Source: Sva-07 sp963741755
GTDB taxonomy: Bacteria; Actinomycetota; Acidimicrobiia; Acidimicrobiales; Ilumatobacteraceae
Length of the DNA: 64,000 nucleotides
Reading direction: 5' to 3'
Assembly (NCBI GenBank): GCA_963741755.1
Contig: CAVUJG010000004.1
Location: 186,001-250,000, forward strand
Of this stretch, positions 36,227 to 45,767 are shown piece by piece (position 1 is the stretch's first letter; each line of letters begins with the position of its first letter). Below the pieces are notes generated by a model that saw only the letters and a list, made by a program, of their open reading frames with translations, ran no database searches and was not told the DNA's origin. The position numbers were made by a program, and so were the translations under genes.

Positions 36227-36481
36227 ATGGTCGTCGTCATGCGCGAACAGGTCGAAGCAACCATCGAGGTCATCCGTCCGGCCCTCCAAGCCGACGGTGG
36301 CGACATCGTGTTGCGCGATGTCGACGAGGTCACCGGGCTGGTGTCGGTGGAGCTGATCGGCGCCTGCGTCGGCTGTCCGTCGTCGAACCAGACCCTCAAG
36401 GCGGGCGTCGAACGCATCATGCGTGACCGTGTCGACGGGGTCACCGCCGTCATCAACGTCGCTGCCGACGAGGCAGCGTGA
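36227..36481 (+). CDS. NifU-like C-terminal-domain protein (Fe-S cluster scaffold/carrier)
   Basis: The 84-residue protein is a stand-alone NifU C-terminal domain: VEATIEVIRPALQADGGDIVL, then the cluster-binding CxxC in GACVGCPSSNQTLKAGVE near residues 46-50. Such proteins carry or scaffold a [4Fe-4S] cluster for target proteins. ATG 36227 and ATG 36239 (MREQVEAT) are both possible starts; the shorter form matches most homologues. meaB follows after 10 bp on the same strand. Confidence 0.9.
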   Translation: MVVVMREQVEATIEVIRPALQADGGDIVLRDVDEVTGLVSVELIGACVGCPSSNQTLKAGVERIMRDRVDGVTAVINVAADEAA

Positions 36482-36491
36482 GGGCGCTCAC

Positions 36492-37454
36492 GTGAGCCGC
36501 CGCCAACTCCCCGCGCCGGAACTGTTCGAGGCGGCGCTCGCGGGCGATCGGAGTTCGCTCGCTCGGCTGTTGTCGTTGATCGAGCGTGGCGACGACGACG
36601 CCCGCACCATCGGTCGGCTTGCCTACCCGCTGAGCGGCGCCGGCTACACCGTTGGGCTCACGGGAGCGCCGGGTGCCGGCAAGAGCACGCTGACCAGCTC
36701 GATCATCGGCCACCTCCGCAAGCAGGACCTCGAGATCGCCGTGCTCGCAATCGATCCATCGTCGCCGTTCACCGGCGGCGCAATCCTCGGCGACCGGGTG
36801 CGGATGCAGGACCACGCCACCGACCCGGGCGTCTTCATTCGGTCGATGGCGACGCGCGGACACCTCGGCGGGTTGTCACTGGCCACACCCGAGGCGGTCC
36901 GGCTCCTCGATGCGATCGGCCGCAAGTGGATCCTGGTCGAGACGGTGGGTGTCGGCCAGGTCGAAGTCGAAGTCGCGGGCAAGGCCGACACGACCGTCGT
37001 GGTGGTCAATCCGGGCTGGGGCGACAGCGTGCAGGCGAACAAAGCGGGTCTCATGGAGATCGCCGACGTGTTCGTGATCAACAAGGCCGACCGCAAAGGC
37101 GTCGAGGAGACCAGCCGCGACCTGATGCAGATGCTCGACCTGTCCGATCTTCCGCACGAGTCGTGGCGGCCGCCGATCATCCCCACGGTCGGTTCGACCG
37201 GCGAGGGGGTGCCGGCGTTGTGGGATGCGGTGCTCGCGCACCGCGAGTACGCCGAGCAGTCCGGTGATCTGAGCGAGCGCCGCGAGTTCCGACTCGGCGA
37301 GGAGCTCCGCGAGATCGTGGCGCAGCGACTCGGGCGCCGTGCACGGCAGATCTGTTCGGGCGAGCGGTGGGACGAACTGACCGCCGAGGTCATCGAACGG
37401 GTCACCGACCCGTGGACGGCCGCCGACGAGATGCTCGCAGCCGTCGACGCCTGA
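36492..37454 (+). CDS. meaB: MeaB/ArgK-type GTPase, methylmalonyl-CoA mutase chaperone
   Basis: MeaB-type G3E GTPases protect and load cobalamin into methylmalonyl-CoA mutase. The 320-residue protein (VSRRQLPAPELFEAA) has the P-loop LTGAPGAGKSTLTSSI near residue 57, AIDPSSPFTGGAILGDRVRM near residue 85, the ETVGVGQVEVEVA switch, and NKADRKG (NKxD) near residue 197. GTG 36492 was chosen because the frame upstream overlaps the NifU-like gene and is not homologous. No mutase subunit is in the window, so the partner must be elsewhere. Confidence 0.93.
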   Translation: MSRRQLPAPELFEAALAGDRSSLARLLSLIERGDDDARTIGRLAYPLSGAGYTVGLTGAPGAGKSTLTSSIIGHLRKQDLEIAVLAIDPSSPFTGGAILGDRVRMQDHATDPGVFIRSMATRGHLGGLSLATPEAVRLLDAIGRKWILVETVGVGQVEVEVAGKADTTVVVVNPGWGDSVQANKAGLMEIADVFVINKADRKGVEETSRDLMQMLDLSDLPHESWRPPIIPTVGSTGEGVPALWDAVLAHREYAEQSGDLSERREFRLGEELREIVAQRLGRRARQICSGERWDELTAEVIERVTDPWTAADEMLAAVDA

Positions 37455-37471
37455 ATCGGCTCAGGCCTCGG

Positions 37472-37564
37472 TCACAGCGACAGCATCGCCACGGCGAGCG
37501 CCACGAACAGCAGCGGGCTCGCGTACGACGTCTGGCGGCGCAGGTGGAGGAGTCTCGTCTTCAC
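37472..37564 (-). CDS. Possible 30-residue membrane peptide
   Basis: A GTG-initiated frame encodes VKTRLLHLRRQTSYASPLLF followed by a short hydrophobic end (VALAVAMLSL). The basic N-terminus and single hydrophobic segment resemble small membrane peptides. The putative ribosome-binding site GAAGAGG is too close to the start, so this may be chance. Confidence 0.25.
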   Translation of the reverse strand: MKTRLLHLRRQTSYASPLLFVALAVAMLSL

Positions 37565-37618
37565 ACCTCTTCATCGGCGCGCGATTCGCGCGCTGAAGTC
37601 CAGTCTTCGTCAAGCCCC

Positions 37619-37721
37619 GCGATGAGCGAAACCGCCGTATCCGGTCGCTTCGCTCATCGCGGGGAGGGTTGGGCCGGTTGCGATGAGCGAAACCGCCGTA
37701 TCCGGTCGCTTCGCTCATCGC
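37619..37721. repeat. Paired 38-bp palindromic repeat, 61-bp period (locus B)
   Basis: Two identical 38-bp copies (GATGAGCGAA...TTCGCTCATC) start at 37621 and 37682, exactly 61 bp apart, between the convergent meaB and enoyl-CoA hydratase genes. Perfect 10-bp arms surround an ACCG-CCGTATC-CGGT inner hairpin. The spacer (GGGGAGGGTTGGGCCGGTT-like) differs from that at the other loci. Confidence 0.92.
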
Positions 37722-37741
37722 GGGGAGGGTCTGGCGGGGGT

Positions 37742-38515
37742 TCAGCGCCCGGTGAAGGTGGCCTTGCCGGGACCGTGTTCGAGGAAGCTGGCGACACCGG
37801 TGCGCGAATCATCGGTGTGGAAGACCTCGACGAAGCCGGCCCGCTCGAGGTGGAGGCCGTCGGCGAGCGAACGGTCGAGCCCCTCGTCGATCACCCGCTT
37901 GCAGATCGCGTGCGCCGACAGCGGTCCGGCGGCGACCTCGGCGGCCAATGAGAGGGCGCGGTCGGTGAGCGCCTCGGGGGCGACGATCTCATCAGCGAGC
38001 CCGATCCGAAATGCCTCCTCGGCGCGCACCTGGCGCCCGGTGAGGCACATCTCCTTGGCGCGACTCGCACCGACGAGACGGGACAGGCGTTGGGTTCCTC
38101 CGCCGCCCGGGATGATCCCCAGCAGGATCTCCGGTTGCCCGAACACCGCCTTCTCGGAGGCGATCCGGTAGTCACAGGCGAGCGCGAGTTCGCACCCGCC
38201 GCCGAGTGCATAGCCGCTGATCGCAGCGATCACGAAGCGGGGGATCGCAGCGATGGCGTCGAGCGCATCGTGGAAGGCGGCGCCGATCGTGGCGGCCTCG
38301 TCGGGTCCGCCGAACTGCGAGATGTCAGCTCCCGCGGCGAAGAGGCGGTCACCGCCGGTGACCACCACGGCGCCCGGAGGCGTGGCGCTCAGGTCCTCGG
38401 CAGCAGCGCGGATCTCGGCGAGCAGCTCGGTCGACAATGCGTTGACCTTGCCGTTGGCGAGCGTGATGAGGGCAACGCCGTCAGGGCGTCGTTCGAGCGT
38501 CAGCAGTTCGGGCAT
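37742..38515 (-). CDS. Enoyl-CoA hydratase/isomerase family protein
   Basis: The 257-residue crotonase has the oxyanion-hole segment FAAGADISQFGG near residue 62, the first catalytic glutamate in GYALGGGCELALACDYRIA near residue 107, and the second in FGQPEILLGIIPGGGGTQRL near residue 128. Both glutamates are present, so hydration of 2-enoyl-CoA is plausible. ATG 38515 gives the MPELLTLERRPDGVALITL start usual for this family. It probably serves fatty-acid beta-oxidation. The MFS gene upstream on the same strand ends 41 bp away. Confidence 0.92.
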   Translation of the reverse strand: MPELLTLERRPDGVALITLANGKVNALSTELLAEIRAAAEDLSATPPGAVVVTGGDRLFAAGADISQFGGPDEAATIGAAFHDALDAIAAIPRFVIAAISGYALGGGCELALACDYRIASEKAVFGQPEILLGIIPGGGGTQRLSRLVGASRAKEMCLTGRQVRAEEAFRIGLADEIVAPEALTDRALSLAAEVAAGPLSAHAICKRVIDEGLDRSLADGLHLERAGFVEVFHTDDSRTGVASFLEHGPGKATFTGR

Positions 38516-38556
38516 GCGATGAGTCTTGCCGATCGGGTCGGCCGCACCCCACCCGC

Positions 38557-39792
38557 TCAGGCGGCAACGTCGATGACGTCGTCGACGTGGAGCGGCCGCT
38601 TCAGCGACCATGCCGACCGTGACAGCCAGGCGCCGGTGGCGACGAACATCAACATGATCGCCGCGCACACGAGATAGGCGGTCGTTCGACCGAAGTTGTC
38701 GTACAACGCAGCGGTCACCACGGCCATGATCCCAGCCGAGAGCGCCTGCGCAGCGCCGAGCACGCCTTGGGCGCCCGCTTGGCGCTCCTCGGGCACCACC
38801 ATGCCGACGGCAACACCGCTGCTCGACACCGTGATGCCATCGGCGACGGCGTGAATCATGGCAATCGCGAAGATCCACGTACCCGTCGGCACGAGGCCGT
38901 ACAGCGACATGAACAGCGCGCCCAACGAGAGTCCGATCACGGCGATGCGGAACGGTCCGTGGACCTGTGCGAGTCGCCCACCAGGCGGGCCGAGCACGAT
39001 CAACGGCAGTGCAAACAACGTGATGCCGAGGTTCGCGATCCATTCGTTCGTGCCGAGATCCTTGTGGACCACGGCCCACAGCGCGTCGAACGATCCGATC
39101 ATCACGAACAACGCGGCGCCGAACACGACAGCGCCGGCGAAGGGGCGGATGGCGAGCAGATCGACGGCAAGGCGTCGTTTGGGTGGCGTGGTGCTCTCGG
39201 CGACCTGCACTCGGGCGACGAACGGCAGCAGCACCGCCGTGGCCACCGCAACGACGACGAACGGCGCGGGGATGCCGAACGGTCCGACGAGCAGCGCCGA
39301 GATCGCCGGTCCGAGGGCGAAGCCGAACACGTCAGCGGCAAGCAGGCGTCCCAGGTTCTGCCCCAGGTGGTTCGGATCGGCGAGGATGACGATCCGGCGA
39401 GCCGCCGGGATGGCGGCACCGATGCCGATCCCCGAGATGAACCGCCCGATCAGGATCGGCGTGAGGGTGGTGCTGAAGCCCATCAACAGCAGCCCGACGA
39501 CGTTGACCGCCACGCCGAACAACACGACCCGACGGGCGTGCCCGCGGTCGGCCAGTGGAGCGATCAGCACCTGGGAGAGGAAGGCTGCGACGAAGCCGAT
39601 GCCGATGACGATCCCGATCGCCGTCTCGCTGATCCCGTACTCGTCGCGGTAGTCGTCGACGATGGTGAACAACACGCCGTAGCCGGCGGCCAGGCTGGCC
39701 ATCAGCCCGCCGAAGGCGAAGAACAAGGTGTTCGGCGACGGCGGTTCGCGAAGGGTGGCGGGAGGCGCCACGTCGGGCGGTGACGTCGTCAT
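38557..39792 (-). CDS. MFS transporter
   Basis: The 411-residue protein has 12 predicted helices with the typical loop motif PLADRGHARRVVLFG between helices 2 and 3, and RFISGIGIGAAIPAARRIVI in helix 4-5. A drug or metabolite efflux role is possible but the substrate cannot be read. ATG 39792 was chosen; the frame continues upstream through the palindromic repeat pair, which is not coding. It lies between that repeat and the enoyl-CoA hydratase gene. Confidence 0.88.
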   Translation of the reverse strand: MTTSPPDVAPPATLREPPSPNTLFFAFGGLMASLAAGYGVLFTIVDDYRDEYGISETAIGIVIGIGFVAAFLSQVLIAPLADRGHARRVVLFGVAVNVVGLLLMGFSTTLTPILIGRFISGIGIGAAIPAARRIVILADPNHLGQNLGRLLAADVFGFALGPAISALLVGPFGIPAPFVVVAVATAVLLPFVARVQVAESTTPPKRRLAVDLLAIRPFAGAVVFGAALFVMIGSFDALWAVVHKDLGTNEWIANLGITLFALPLIVLGPPGGRLAQVHGPFRIAVIGLSLGALFMSLYGLVPTGTWIFAIAMIHAVADGITVSSSGVAVGMVVPEERQAGAQGVLGAAQALSAGIMAVVTAALYDNFGRTTAYLVCAAIMLMFVATGAWLSRSAWSLKRPLHVDDVIDVAA

Positions 39793-39848
39793 CGCCTCGC
39801 AGACTACCGAGCCGGAACCGGACGGCCCGGCTCGAATTCGGCGTCTCC

Positions 39849-39951
39849 GCGATGAGCGAAACCGCCGTATCCGGTCGGTTCGCTCATCGGTGGGTGCGTC
39901 GATGTCGTTGCGATGAGCGAAACCGCCGTATCCGGTCGGTTCGCTCATCGC
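39849..39951. repeat. Paired 38-bp palindromic repeat, 61-bp period (locus C)
   Basis: Two identical copies start at 39851 and 39912, again exactly 61 bp apart, between the MFS start and the glgP stop (both minus strand). They match locus B except one base in the right inner arm (GGTCGG instead of GGTCGC). The spacer sequence is unrelated to those of loci A and B beyond its length. Confidence 0.92.
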
Positions 39952-39956
39952 GGCAG

Positions 39957-42443
39957 CTAGCCGATGGTGACGAGTCCCGTGTCGAACGGTCCGCGGAGAT
40001 ACGGGTGCGTCGGCATCGCTCGAGCGGCGACGCCCCAGCGGCCGGCGCGGTCGGGAGCGAACGACGTCCGGTACCGCCCATCGGCGTCGGCGACCATCGG
40101 GAGCACGCTCAACAGCGCTTCGTCGAACGATCCGTCCGCGAGCAGCGGGCCGTGGAGCAACTGCACGACGACGGCCTCACGTTCCAGCGCCCCCGTGTCG
40201 AGTTCGACCACGACGTCGACCGACATGCCGGCGACTCCGCCGTCGAGGCCCGAGCTCTCGTCGAGCAACGTCACCCTCACGCCCGACCACGCAGACGCGA
40301 CATGTTGCTTCCACGCCGCCAGGTCCTTTGCGGGCTTGCCGGCATCGGCGGTCATCGTGTTGGTGCCGATCGCCGCCGGCTCGTAGAACGTTGTCACGTA
40401 GTCGCGGACCATCCGCCCGGCGATGACCTTCCAACCCAGCGTCGCCCAGTTGGTCTTGATCTTCTCGATCCATCCGTGGGGGAGCCCGTCGTCGTGGCGG
40501 GCGTAGAACAACGGCACGATCTCGTTCTCGATCGCCTCGAACGCGGCGTTGGCCTCGCGGCGGTCGCGGCGGTCGAGGTCGGGATCGTCGTCGAACGATG
40601 CGATGTCGAAGCCGTTGTCGCCGTCGGACATCTCGTCCCACCAGCCGTCACGGATCGAGCAGTTGAGCCCACCGTTGAGGGCGGCTTTCATTCCCGAGGT
40701 GCCGCAGGCCTCCATCGGGCGGCGCGGCGTGTTCAGCCAGACATCGCACCCGTGGTACATCGTGCGGGCGATCCCGATGTCGTAGTCGGGGATGAACACG
40801 AACCGGTGTCCGACATCAGCGTCGCGGGTCAGGCGGTCGATCTCACGGATCAGCGCCTTGCCGGGCTCGTCGGCGGGGTGGGCCTTGCCGGCGAACACGA
40901 ACTGGACGGGTCGATCGGCGTCGAGCAGCATCGTTCGCAGTCGGTCGAGTTGTGCGAGCAGCAGGGTCGAGCGCTTGTAGGTGGCGAAGCGCCGCGCGAA
41001 TCCGATCGTCAGGACTCCGGGATCGAGCAGCGAACCACCGAGCCGATCGCGAACCATGTCGACGAGCTCGCGTCGGCCTTCATTGCGCACGTCCCAGATC
41101 TCGCGATGATCGAGGTGTCGTACCCGTTCCCAGTCGCTCTCGTCGGCGAGGTGCCATTCGTCGCCGATCAGCTGCGACAGCAACTCGTCGACTCGATCAC
41201 TCACCCAGGAGCGGGCGTGGACACCGTTGGTGACGTGTCCGATCGGAACTTCGGTCGTGGGGAGGCCCGGCCAGAGGTCGCCGAACATCTCCCGTGAGAC
41301 CTCGCCGTGCAAACGCGCAACGCCGTTCGAGTAGGCGGCAAGATGCAGCCCCATGATCGCCATGTTGAACTTGTCGTGGTCGGTCTCGCTCTGGCCAATG
41401 GCGATCAGCTGGTCGATCGTGACGTTGCAGTCGGCAGCAAACGTGGTGAAGTACCGCTCGATCAGCTCACGCGGGAATCGGTCGATGCCGGCGGGCACCG
41501 GTGTGTGCGTCGTGAACAGGCTCCCGGCCCGCACGGCCTCGATCGCCTCGTCGAAGCTCAACCCTCGGTCGACCCATTCACGGATCCGTTCGAATCCGAG
41601 GAAGCCGGCGTGACCTTCGTTGGTGTGGAACACCTGCGGATGAATGTCGAGCGCTCGAAGTGCCCGTACTCCACCGATCCCGAGGATGATCTCCTGGCGA
41701 AGACGGTGCTGTTCGTCGCCGCCGTAGAGCCGATCGGTGACGGCGATGGCTTCGGGCGGGTTCGATGGCACGTTCGTGTCGAGCAGGTACAGCCGGATCC
41801 TGCCCACGTCGGCGCGCCACACTCGCACGGTCACAGGAACATCGGCGAGGTCGACGACGACTTCGACACCGGTTGGATGCAGCCCGAGTGCGTCGGGATC
41901 GATGCGTTCGTTGCGCTCCTGTTGCCAGCCGTCGTTGTCGAGGAACTGGTGGAAGTAGCCCTCGGCGTAGAGCAGGCCGACGCCCACCAGCGGAATGCCG
42001 AGATCGGATGACGCCTTCAGGTGGTCGCCCGCGAGTACGCCGAGGCCACCGGAGTACTGAGGGACGGCCTCGGTGATGCCGAACTCTGGCGAGAAGTAGG
42101 CGACCGACTCCAACGCCGTGTCACCGTCGGCGGCGCGGCGGGCGAACCAACTCGACCCGTCAAGAGCGTCATCGAGTCGTTGCTCGGCCCGGCCGAGCTG
42201 TTCGATGAACTGCTCGTCGTCGGCCAGTGTCTCCCAACAGGCGGACGACGTGCGGCGAACGAGATCGACTGGATGCTGGCCCGTCTCGCGCCACGAACGA
42301 CCGTCGGGGGACCCGTCGAGGCGATCGAACAGGCGAGCCAGCTGCCGATCCCAGGCCCAATGAAGGTTGGCGGCCAACGATTCCATCGCTTGGAGCGGTT
42401 CGGGAACGTTGCTGACGACGGGGAAGTGACGAACGGGGCGCAT
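39957..42443 (-). CDS. glgP: Alpha-glucan (glycogen/maltodextrin) phosphorylase
   Basis: GlgP releases glucose 1-phosphate from glycogen. The 828-residue protein is of the actinobacterial (GT35, MtGlgP-like) type: N-terminal NLHWAWDRQLARLFDRLD, YFSPEFGITEAVPQYSGGLG with LAGDHLKASSDLG, VFHTNEGHAGF, TTHTPVPAGIDRFP, and the PLP lysine in ACGTSGMKAALNGGLN near residue 600. ATG 42443 (MRPVRHFPVVSNVPEPL) matches mycobacterial GlgP better than an upstream in-frame ATG at 42488. It lies 88 bp downstream of the GT4 gene on the same strand. Confidence 0.95.
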   Translation of the reverse strand: MRPVRHFPVVSNVPEPLQAMESLAANLHWAWDRQLARLFDRLDGSPDGRSWRETGQHPVDLVRRTSSACWETLADDEQFIEQLGRAEQRLDDALDGSSWFARRAADGDTALESVAYFSPEFGITEAVPQYSGGLGVLAGDHLKASSDLGIPLVGVGLLYAEGYFHQFLDNDGWQQERNERIDPDALGLHPTGVEVVVDLADVPVTVRVWRADVGRIRLYLLDTNVPSNPPEAIAVTDRLYGGDEQHRLRQEIILGIGGVRALRALDIHPQVFHTNEGHAGFLGFERIREWVDRGLSFDEAIEAVRAGSLFTTHTPVPAGIDRFPRELIERYFTTFAADCNVTIDQLIAIGQSETDHDKFNMAIMGLHLAAYSNGVARLHGEVSREMFGDLWPGLPTTEVPIGHVTNGVHARSWVSDRVDELLSQLIGDEWHLADESDWERVRHLDHREIWDVRNEGRRELVDMVRDRLGGSLLDPGVLTIGFARRFATYKRSTLLLAQLDRLRTMLLDADRPVQFVFAGKAHPADEPGKALIREIDRLTRDADVGHRFVFIPDYDIGIARTMYHGCDVWLNTPRRPMEACGTSGMKAALNGGLNCSIRDGWWDEMSDGDNGFDIASFDDDPDLDRRDRREANAAFEAIENEIVPLFYARHDDGLPHGWIEKIKTNWATLGWKVIAGRMVRDYVTTFYEPAAIGTNTMTADAGKPAKDLAAWKQHVASAWSGVRVTLLDESSGLDGGVAGMSVDVVVELDTGALEREAVVVQLLHGPLLADGSFDEALLSVLPMVADADGRYRTSFAPDRAGRWGVAARAMPTHPYLRGPFDTGLVTIG

Positions 42444-42531
42444 CGAACCGTGACGATACCGACTTGCCGACGGGCTCTCGACAGGCACCGGTGTTCGTTC
42501 ATGCTCCCGTCACCAAACGTGGCGACCAGGA

Positions 42532-43734
42532 TCAGGTCGTCAAGTGTGGGCCCGCCGCGACGACGTCGTCATACAGGTCTGACGTGGTGCGGGCGATCGC
42601 TGACCAGGCGTACTTGCGTTCCACCAGCGCTCGGGCATTGGCAACGAGGATGGTCGCGAGTTCGTGATTGGTCAGCACCTGTTCGATCGCATCGGCCAGA
42701 TCATCCGGGTTGCCGGGCTCGAACGTGACACCGGCGTTGGTGCCGGTGATCAGCTCGGCGAGTCCGCCGGTCCTGGCCACGATCAACGGAGCGCCGGCGG
42801 CCAGCGCCTCGAGCGCCACGATCCCGAACGGTTCGTACAGCGAGGGGATGACGACGCAACCGGCCTGATGGACCAGGTGACGCAGGTCCGCGTCGTTCAA
42901 GAACCCGGGCAGCTCGACGATGTCGCTGACGCCTTCGACGTCGACCTGCGTCTGCAGCTCGGGGAGGTAGCTGCCACGGCCGGCGATCACGCTGCTGACG
43001 TCGGGCACGCGTCCGCGCAGTTGGTGCATCGCCCGGGTGAGCACCTGAAACCCCTTCTCGTACTGCACTCGACCCCACGACACGACCAACGGCCGTCGCG
43101 GCCCCGTCGGGGTGCTGGGCGTGTTCGCCGGCCGCCACTGTTCGGGATCGATCCCGTTGGGGATGTGCACGACGTGATCCTCGGCGAGTTCGAACCCGGT
43201 GATCAGCTGCTCGACGATGAACCGGGTCGGTGAGATCATGCGGTCGGCCTGGAAGGCCAGCCACCATTCGATCGAGTTGATGTCGGTCGGATGCCCGAGC
43301 GGCAGCTGTCCGCCGTGACGCACTCGTTCCGTGCCGTGCATGGTCAGCACGAACGGCACCGCATAGCGGTGGGCAAGCGTGTCAGCGGCCCACCCGAGCT
43401 GCCAGTCGTGACCGTGGACGATGTCGGGACGCCAGCCCTCCAAGTCGCCGTCGAACCGGCTCCCGAGTTTGGTGATGGCATGGTTCGCCGACGCGATGCG
43501 CGTGACCGCCTCCGACGGCGGGAGCCACGGCAGGTCGACCAGCGCTCGCCTGACGCGAACCTGGTCAGGCGGTTTCGCCTCGAGTTCGGCCGGGCGGTCG
43601 GCCACCGTGAGGATGACCACGTCGTGTCCGGCACGCGCAAGTGCGGCGCCGAGTCCGGCGACGTGGGCGGCGATACCGCCGGTCGAACGGGGCGGGAACT
43701 CCCACGACAGCATCAACACGCGCACGGGCGCCAC
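42532..43734 (-). CDS. GT4-family glycosyltransferase (glycogen synthase/GlgM-like)
   Basis: The roughly 400-residue GT-B enzyme begins VRVLMLSWEFPPRSTGGIAA, has DIVHGHDWQLGW near residue 115, the donor-site segment VVSWGRVQYEKGFQVLTRAM near residue 220, and EPFGIVALEALAAGAPLIVA with the catalytic E-x7-E motif near residue 315. Flanking glgP and glgB suggest it elongates alpha-1,4-glucan, or makes maltose 1-phosphate like mycobacterial GlgM. Which of these cannot be told from sequence alone. The start is uncertain: GTG 43734 or GTG 43725. Confidence 0.85.
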   Translation of the reverse strand: MAPVRVLMLSWEFPPRSTGGIAAHVAGLGAALARAGHDVVILTVADRPAELEAKPPDQVRVRRALVDLPWLPPSEAVTRIASANHAITKLGSRFDGDLEGWRPDIVHGHDWQLGWAADTLAHRYAVPFVLTMHGTERVRHGGQLPLGHPTDINSIEWWLAFQADRMISPTRFIVEQLITGFELAEDHVVHIPNGIDPEQWRPANTPSTPTGPRRPLVVSWGRVQYEKGFQVLTRAMHQLRGRVPDVSSVIAGRGSYLPELQTQVDVEGVSDIVELPGFLNDADLRHLVHQAGCVVIPSLYEPFGIVALEALAAGAPLIVARTGGLAELITGTNAGVTFEPGNPDDLADAIEQVLTNHELATILVANARALVERKYAWSAIARTTSDLYDDVVAAGPHLTT

Positions 43735-43819
43735 CGTAGTGTCGGACCCGGGCGTGGAGTGGGCCACCTCGAGCGGCGTGGTCACGGAGTCGGCGGCGGT
43801 GGCCGTACCCTGGTGCCCG

Positions 43820-45727
43820 ATGGTCAACGTCGCCCGACCGATCGGTGAACTCGATCTGCACCTGTTCGGTGAGGGGACGCACCGCCGCTTGTGGGAACTT
43901 CTCGGTCCGCAGCCACTGCACGTCGATGCGAGCGGGTCGGCCTCCGGTGTCCGGTTCGCCGTGTGGGCCCCGAACGCGACGTCGGTCGCCGTCGTCGGCG
44001 ACTGGAACGACTGGACCCCGCAGGCGCTGGCCCGCGTCGACACCGAAGCGCCGACAGGGATCTGGTCGGCGGTGGCGCCGGCTGCTCGGAGCGGACACCG
44101 CTACAAGTTGGAGATCACCACGAGCGATGGACGCGTGGTGCGCAAGGCCGACCCGATGGCGCGCCAGACCGAGCTCCCGCCGAGCGATGCCAGCGTGGTC
44201 CCCGGTGCCGGCGACCACGAATGGTCCGACGACGACTGGATGGCCGGCCGCGGCGCGGTCGTGGCCGCGACGGCACCCTTGCGCGTGTACGAGGTCCATC
44301 TCGGCTCGTGGCGCCGCGGCGTCGACACGTGGGAGCAACTCGCGGTCGAGCTGTCGGAGCATGTCGCAATGCTCGGGTTCACCCACGTCGAGCTGATGCC
44401 GATCGCCGAGCATCCGTTCGGTGGGTCGTGGGGATACCAGGTGTCGGGCTACTTCGCTCCGACGGCGCGTTTCGGTGAGCCCGACGGTGTTCGCCGCTTC
44501 GTCGACACGCTGCACCAACGAGGGATCGGGGTGATCGTCGACTGGGTGCCGGCACACTTCCCTCGCGACGAATGGAGCCTCGGTCGATTCGACGGCACTG
44601 CGTTGTACGAGCATCCCGATCCGCGCCGTGGCGAACACCCCGATTGGGGTACGTACGTGTTCGACTACGGCCGCAACGAGGTGCGCAACTTCCTGGTGGC
44701 CAACGCTCTGTACTGGCTCGACGAGTTCCACGTCGACGGGCTGCGCGTCGACGCCGTGGCCTCGATGCTGTATCTCGACTACTCGCGAGGTGCTGGTCAG
44801 TGGACGCCGAACGACGAGGGCGGGCGTGAACACAAAGAGGCGTTGGCGTTCGTGCGGGAGTTGACGGCGGTCGTCGGCGAGGAGTTTCCCGACGCGCTGG
44901 TCATCGCCGAGGAGTCCACGTCGTGGCCCGGTGTCACCCGGCCGGTCGATGCCGGCGGGCTGGGGTTCAGCCACAAGTGGAACCTGGGCTGGATGCATGA
45001 CACCCTCGACTACCTGTCACTCGATCCGGTGCACCGGCGCCATCACCATCACGAGATGACCTTCGCGATGCTGTACGCCTACGACGAGCGCTTCGTGCTC
45101 CCGTTGAGTCACGACGAGGTCGTGCACGGCAAGGGCAGCCTGCTGTCGAAGATGGGTGGCGACGAGTGGCAGCGCTTCGCATCCCTGCGGGCGTTGTTCG
45201 CCTGGCAGTGGGCACTGCCCGGCGCGCCGCTGGTGTTCATGGGTTCGGAACTCGCGTCCCGAGACGAGTGGACCGAGCAGTCCGAACTGCCGTGGCAGCT
45301 GCTCGACGAGGCAGCCCATCGAGGCGTTCGCGACCTGTTCGTGCGGCTGAACGAGCTCGCCGACGCCTGGCCGGCGCTGTGGCGACGTGACCTCGATCCC
45401 GGCGGGTTCCAGTGGCTCGACGCGGACGACGCCGCGCACTCGATGTTCGCGTTCGTGCGCTGGGATCTCGACGGCGTCGACGCGGTCGTGTGCATCGCCA
45501 ACTTCACCCCCGTACCCCGACCGGGCTACCAGGTCGGGCTGCCGTGGGCCGGTCGCTGGGACGTGGTGCTCGACACGGATGCAGCGGCGTGGAGCGGCAG
45601 CGGACATCGTGGCGACCAGCGGGCGGTCGCGGGAGCCGACGAGCCGTGGCAGGGGTGCACGTCGTCAGGGGTCCTCGACGTGGGCCCGATGTCGATGGTG
45701 TGGCTCGCCGCTCGATCTCCCGGCTGA
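43820..45727 (+). CDS. glgB: 1,4-alpha-glucan branching enzyme
   Basis: GlgB makes the alpha-1,6 branches of glycogen. The 635-residue protein has a CBM48 domain (VRFAVWAPNATSVAVVGDWN), then the GH13 catalytic barrel: ELMPIAEHPFGGSWGYQVSG, nucleophile aspartate in DGLRVDAVASMLYLDYSR, acid/base glutamate in ALVIAEESTSWPGVT, and the third carboxylate in LPLSHDEVVHGKGSLLSKM. The N1 domain seen in longer GlgB proteins is missing or minimal. ATG 43820 gives MVNVARPIGELDLHLFGEGT, like other short actinobacterial enzymes. It diverges from the GT4 gene, so the 85-bp gap must hold both promoters. Confidence 0.94.
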   Translation: MVNVARPIGELDLHLFGEGTHRRLWELLGPQPLHVDASGSASGVRFAVWAPNATSVAVVGDWNDWTPQALARVDTEAPTGIWSAVAPAARSGHRYKLEITTSDGRVVRKADPMARQTELPPSDASVVPGAGDHEWSDDDWMAGRGAVVAATAPLRVYEVHLGSWRRGVDTWEQLAVELSEHVAMLGFTHVELMPIAEHPFGGSWGYQVSGYFAPTARFGEPDGVRRFVDTLHQRGIGVIVDWVPAHFPRDEWSLGRFDGTALYEHPDPRRGEHPDWGTYVFDYGRNEVRNFLVANALYWLDEFHVDGLRVDAVASMLYLDYSRGAGQWTPNDEGGREHKEALAFVRELTAVVGEEFPDALVIAEESTSWPGVTRPVDAGGLGFSHKWNLGWMHDTLDYLSLDPVHRRHHHHEMTFAMLYAYDERFVLPLSHDEVVHGKGSLLSKMGGDEWQRFASLRALFAWQWALPGAPLVFMGSELASRDEWTEQSELPWQLLDEAAHRGVRDLFVRLNELADAWPALWRRDLDPGGFQWLDADDAAHSMFAFVRWDLDGVDAVVCIANFTPVPRPGYQVGLPWAGRWDVVLDTDAAAWSGSGHRGDQRAVAGADEPWQGCTSSGVLDVGPMSMVWLAARSPG

Positions 45728-45767
45728 CACCTGCTTGCCGAGCGCCGCGTGGGCGGGACCGACGCGG

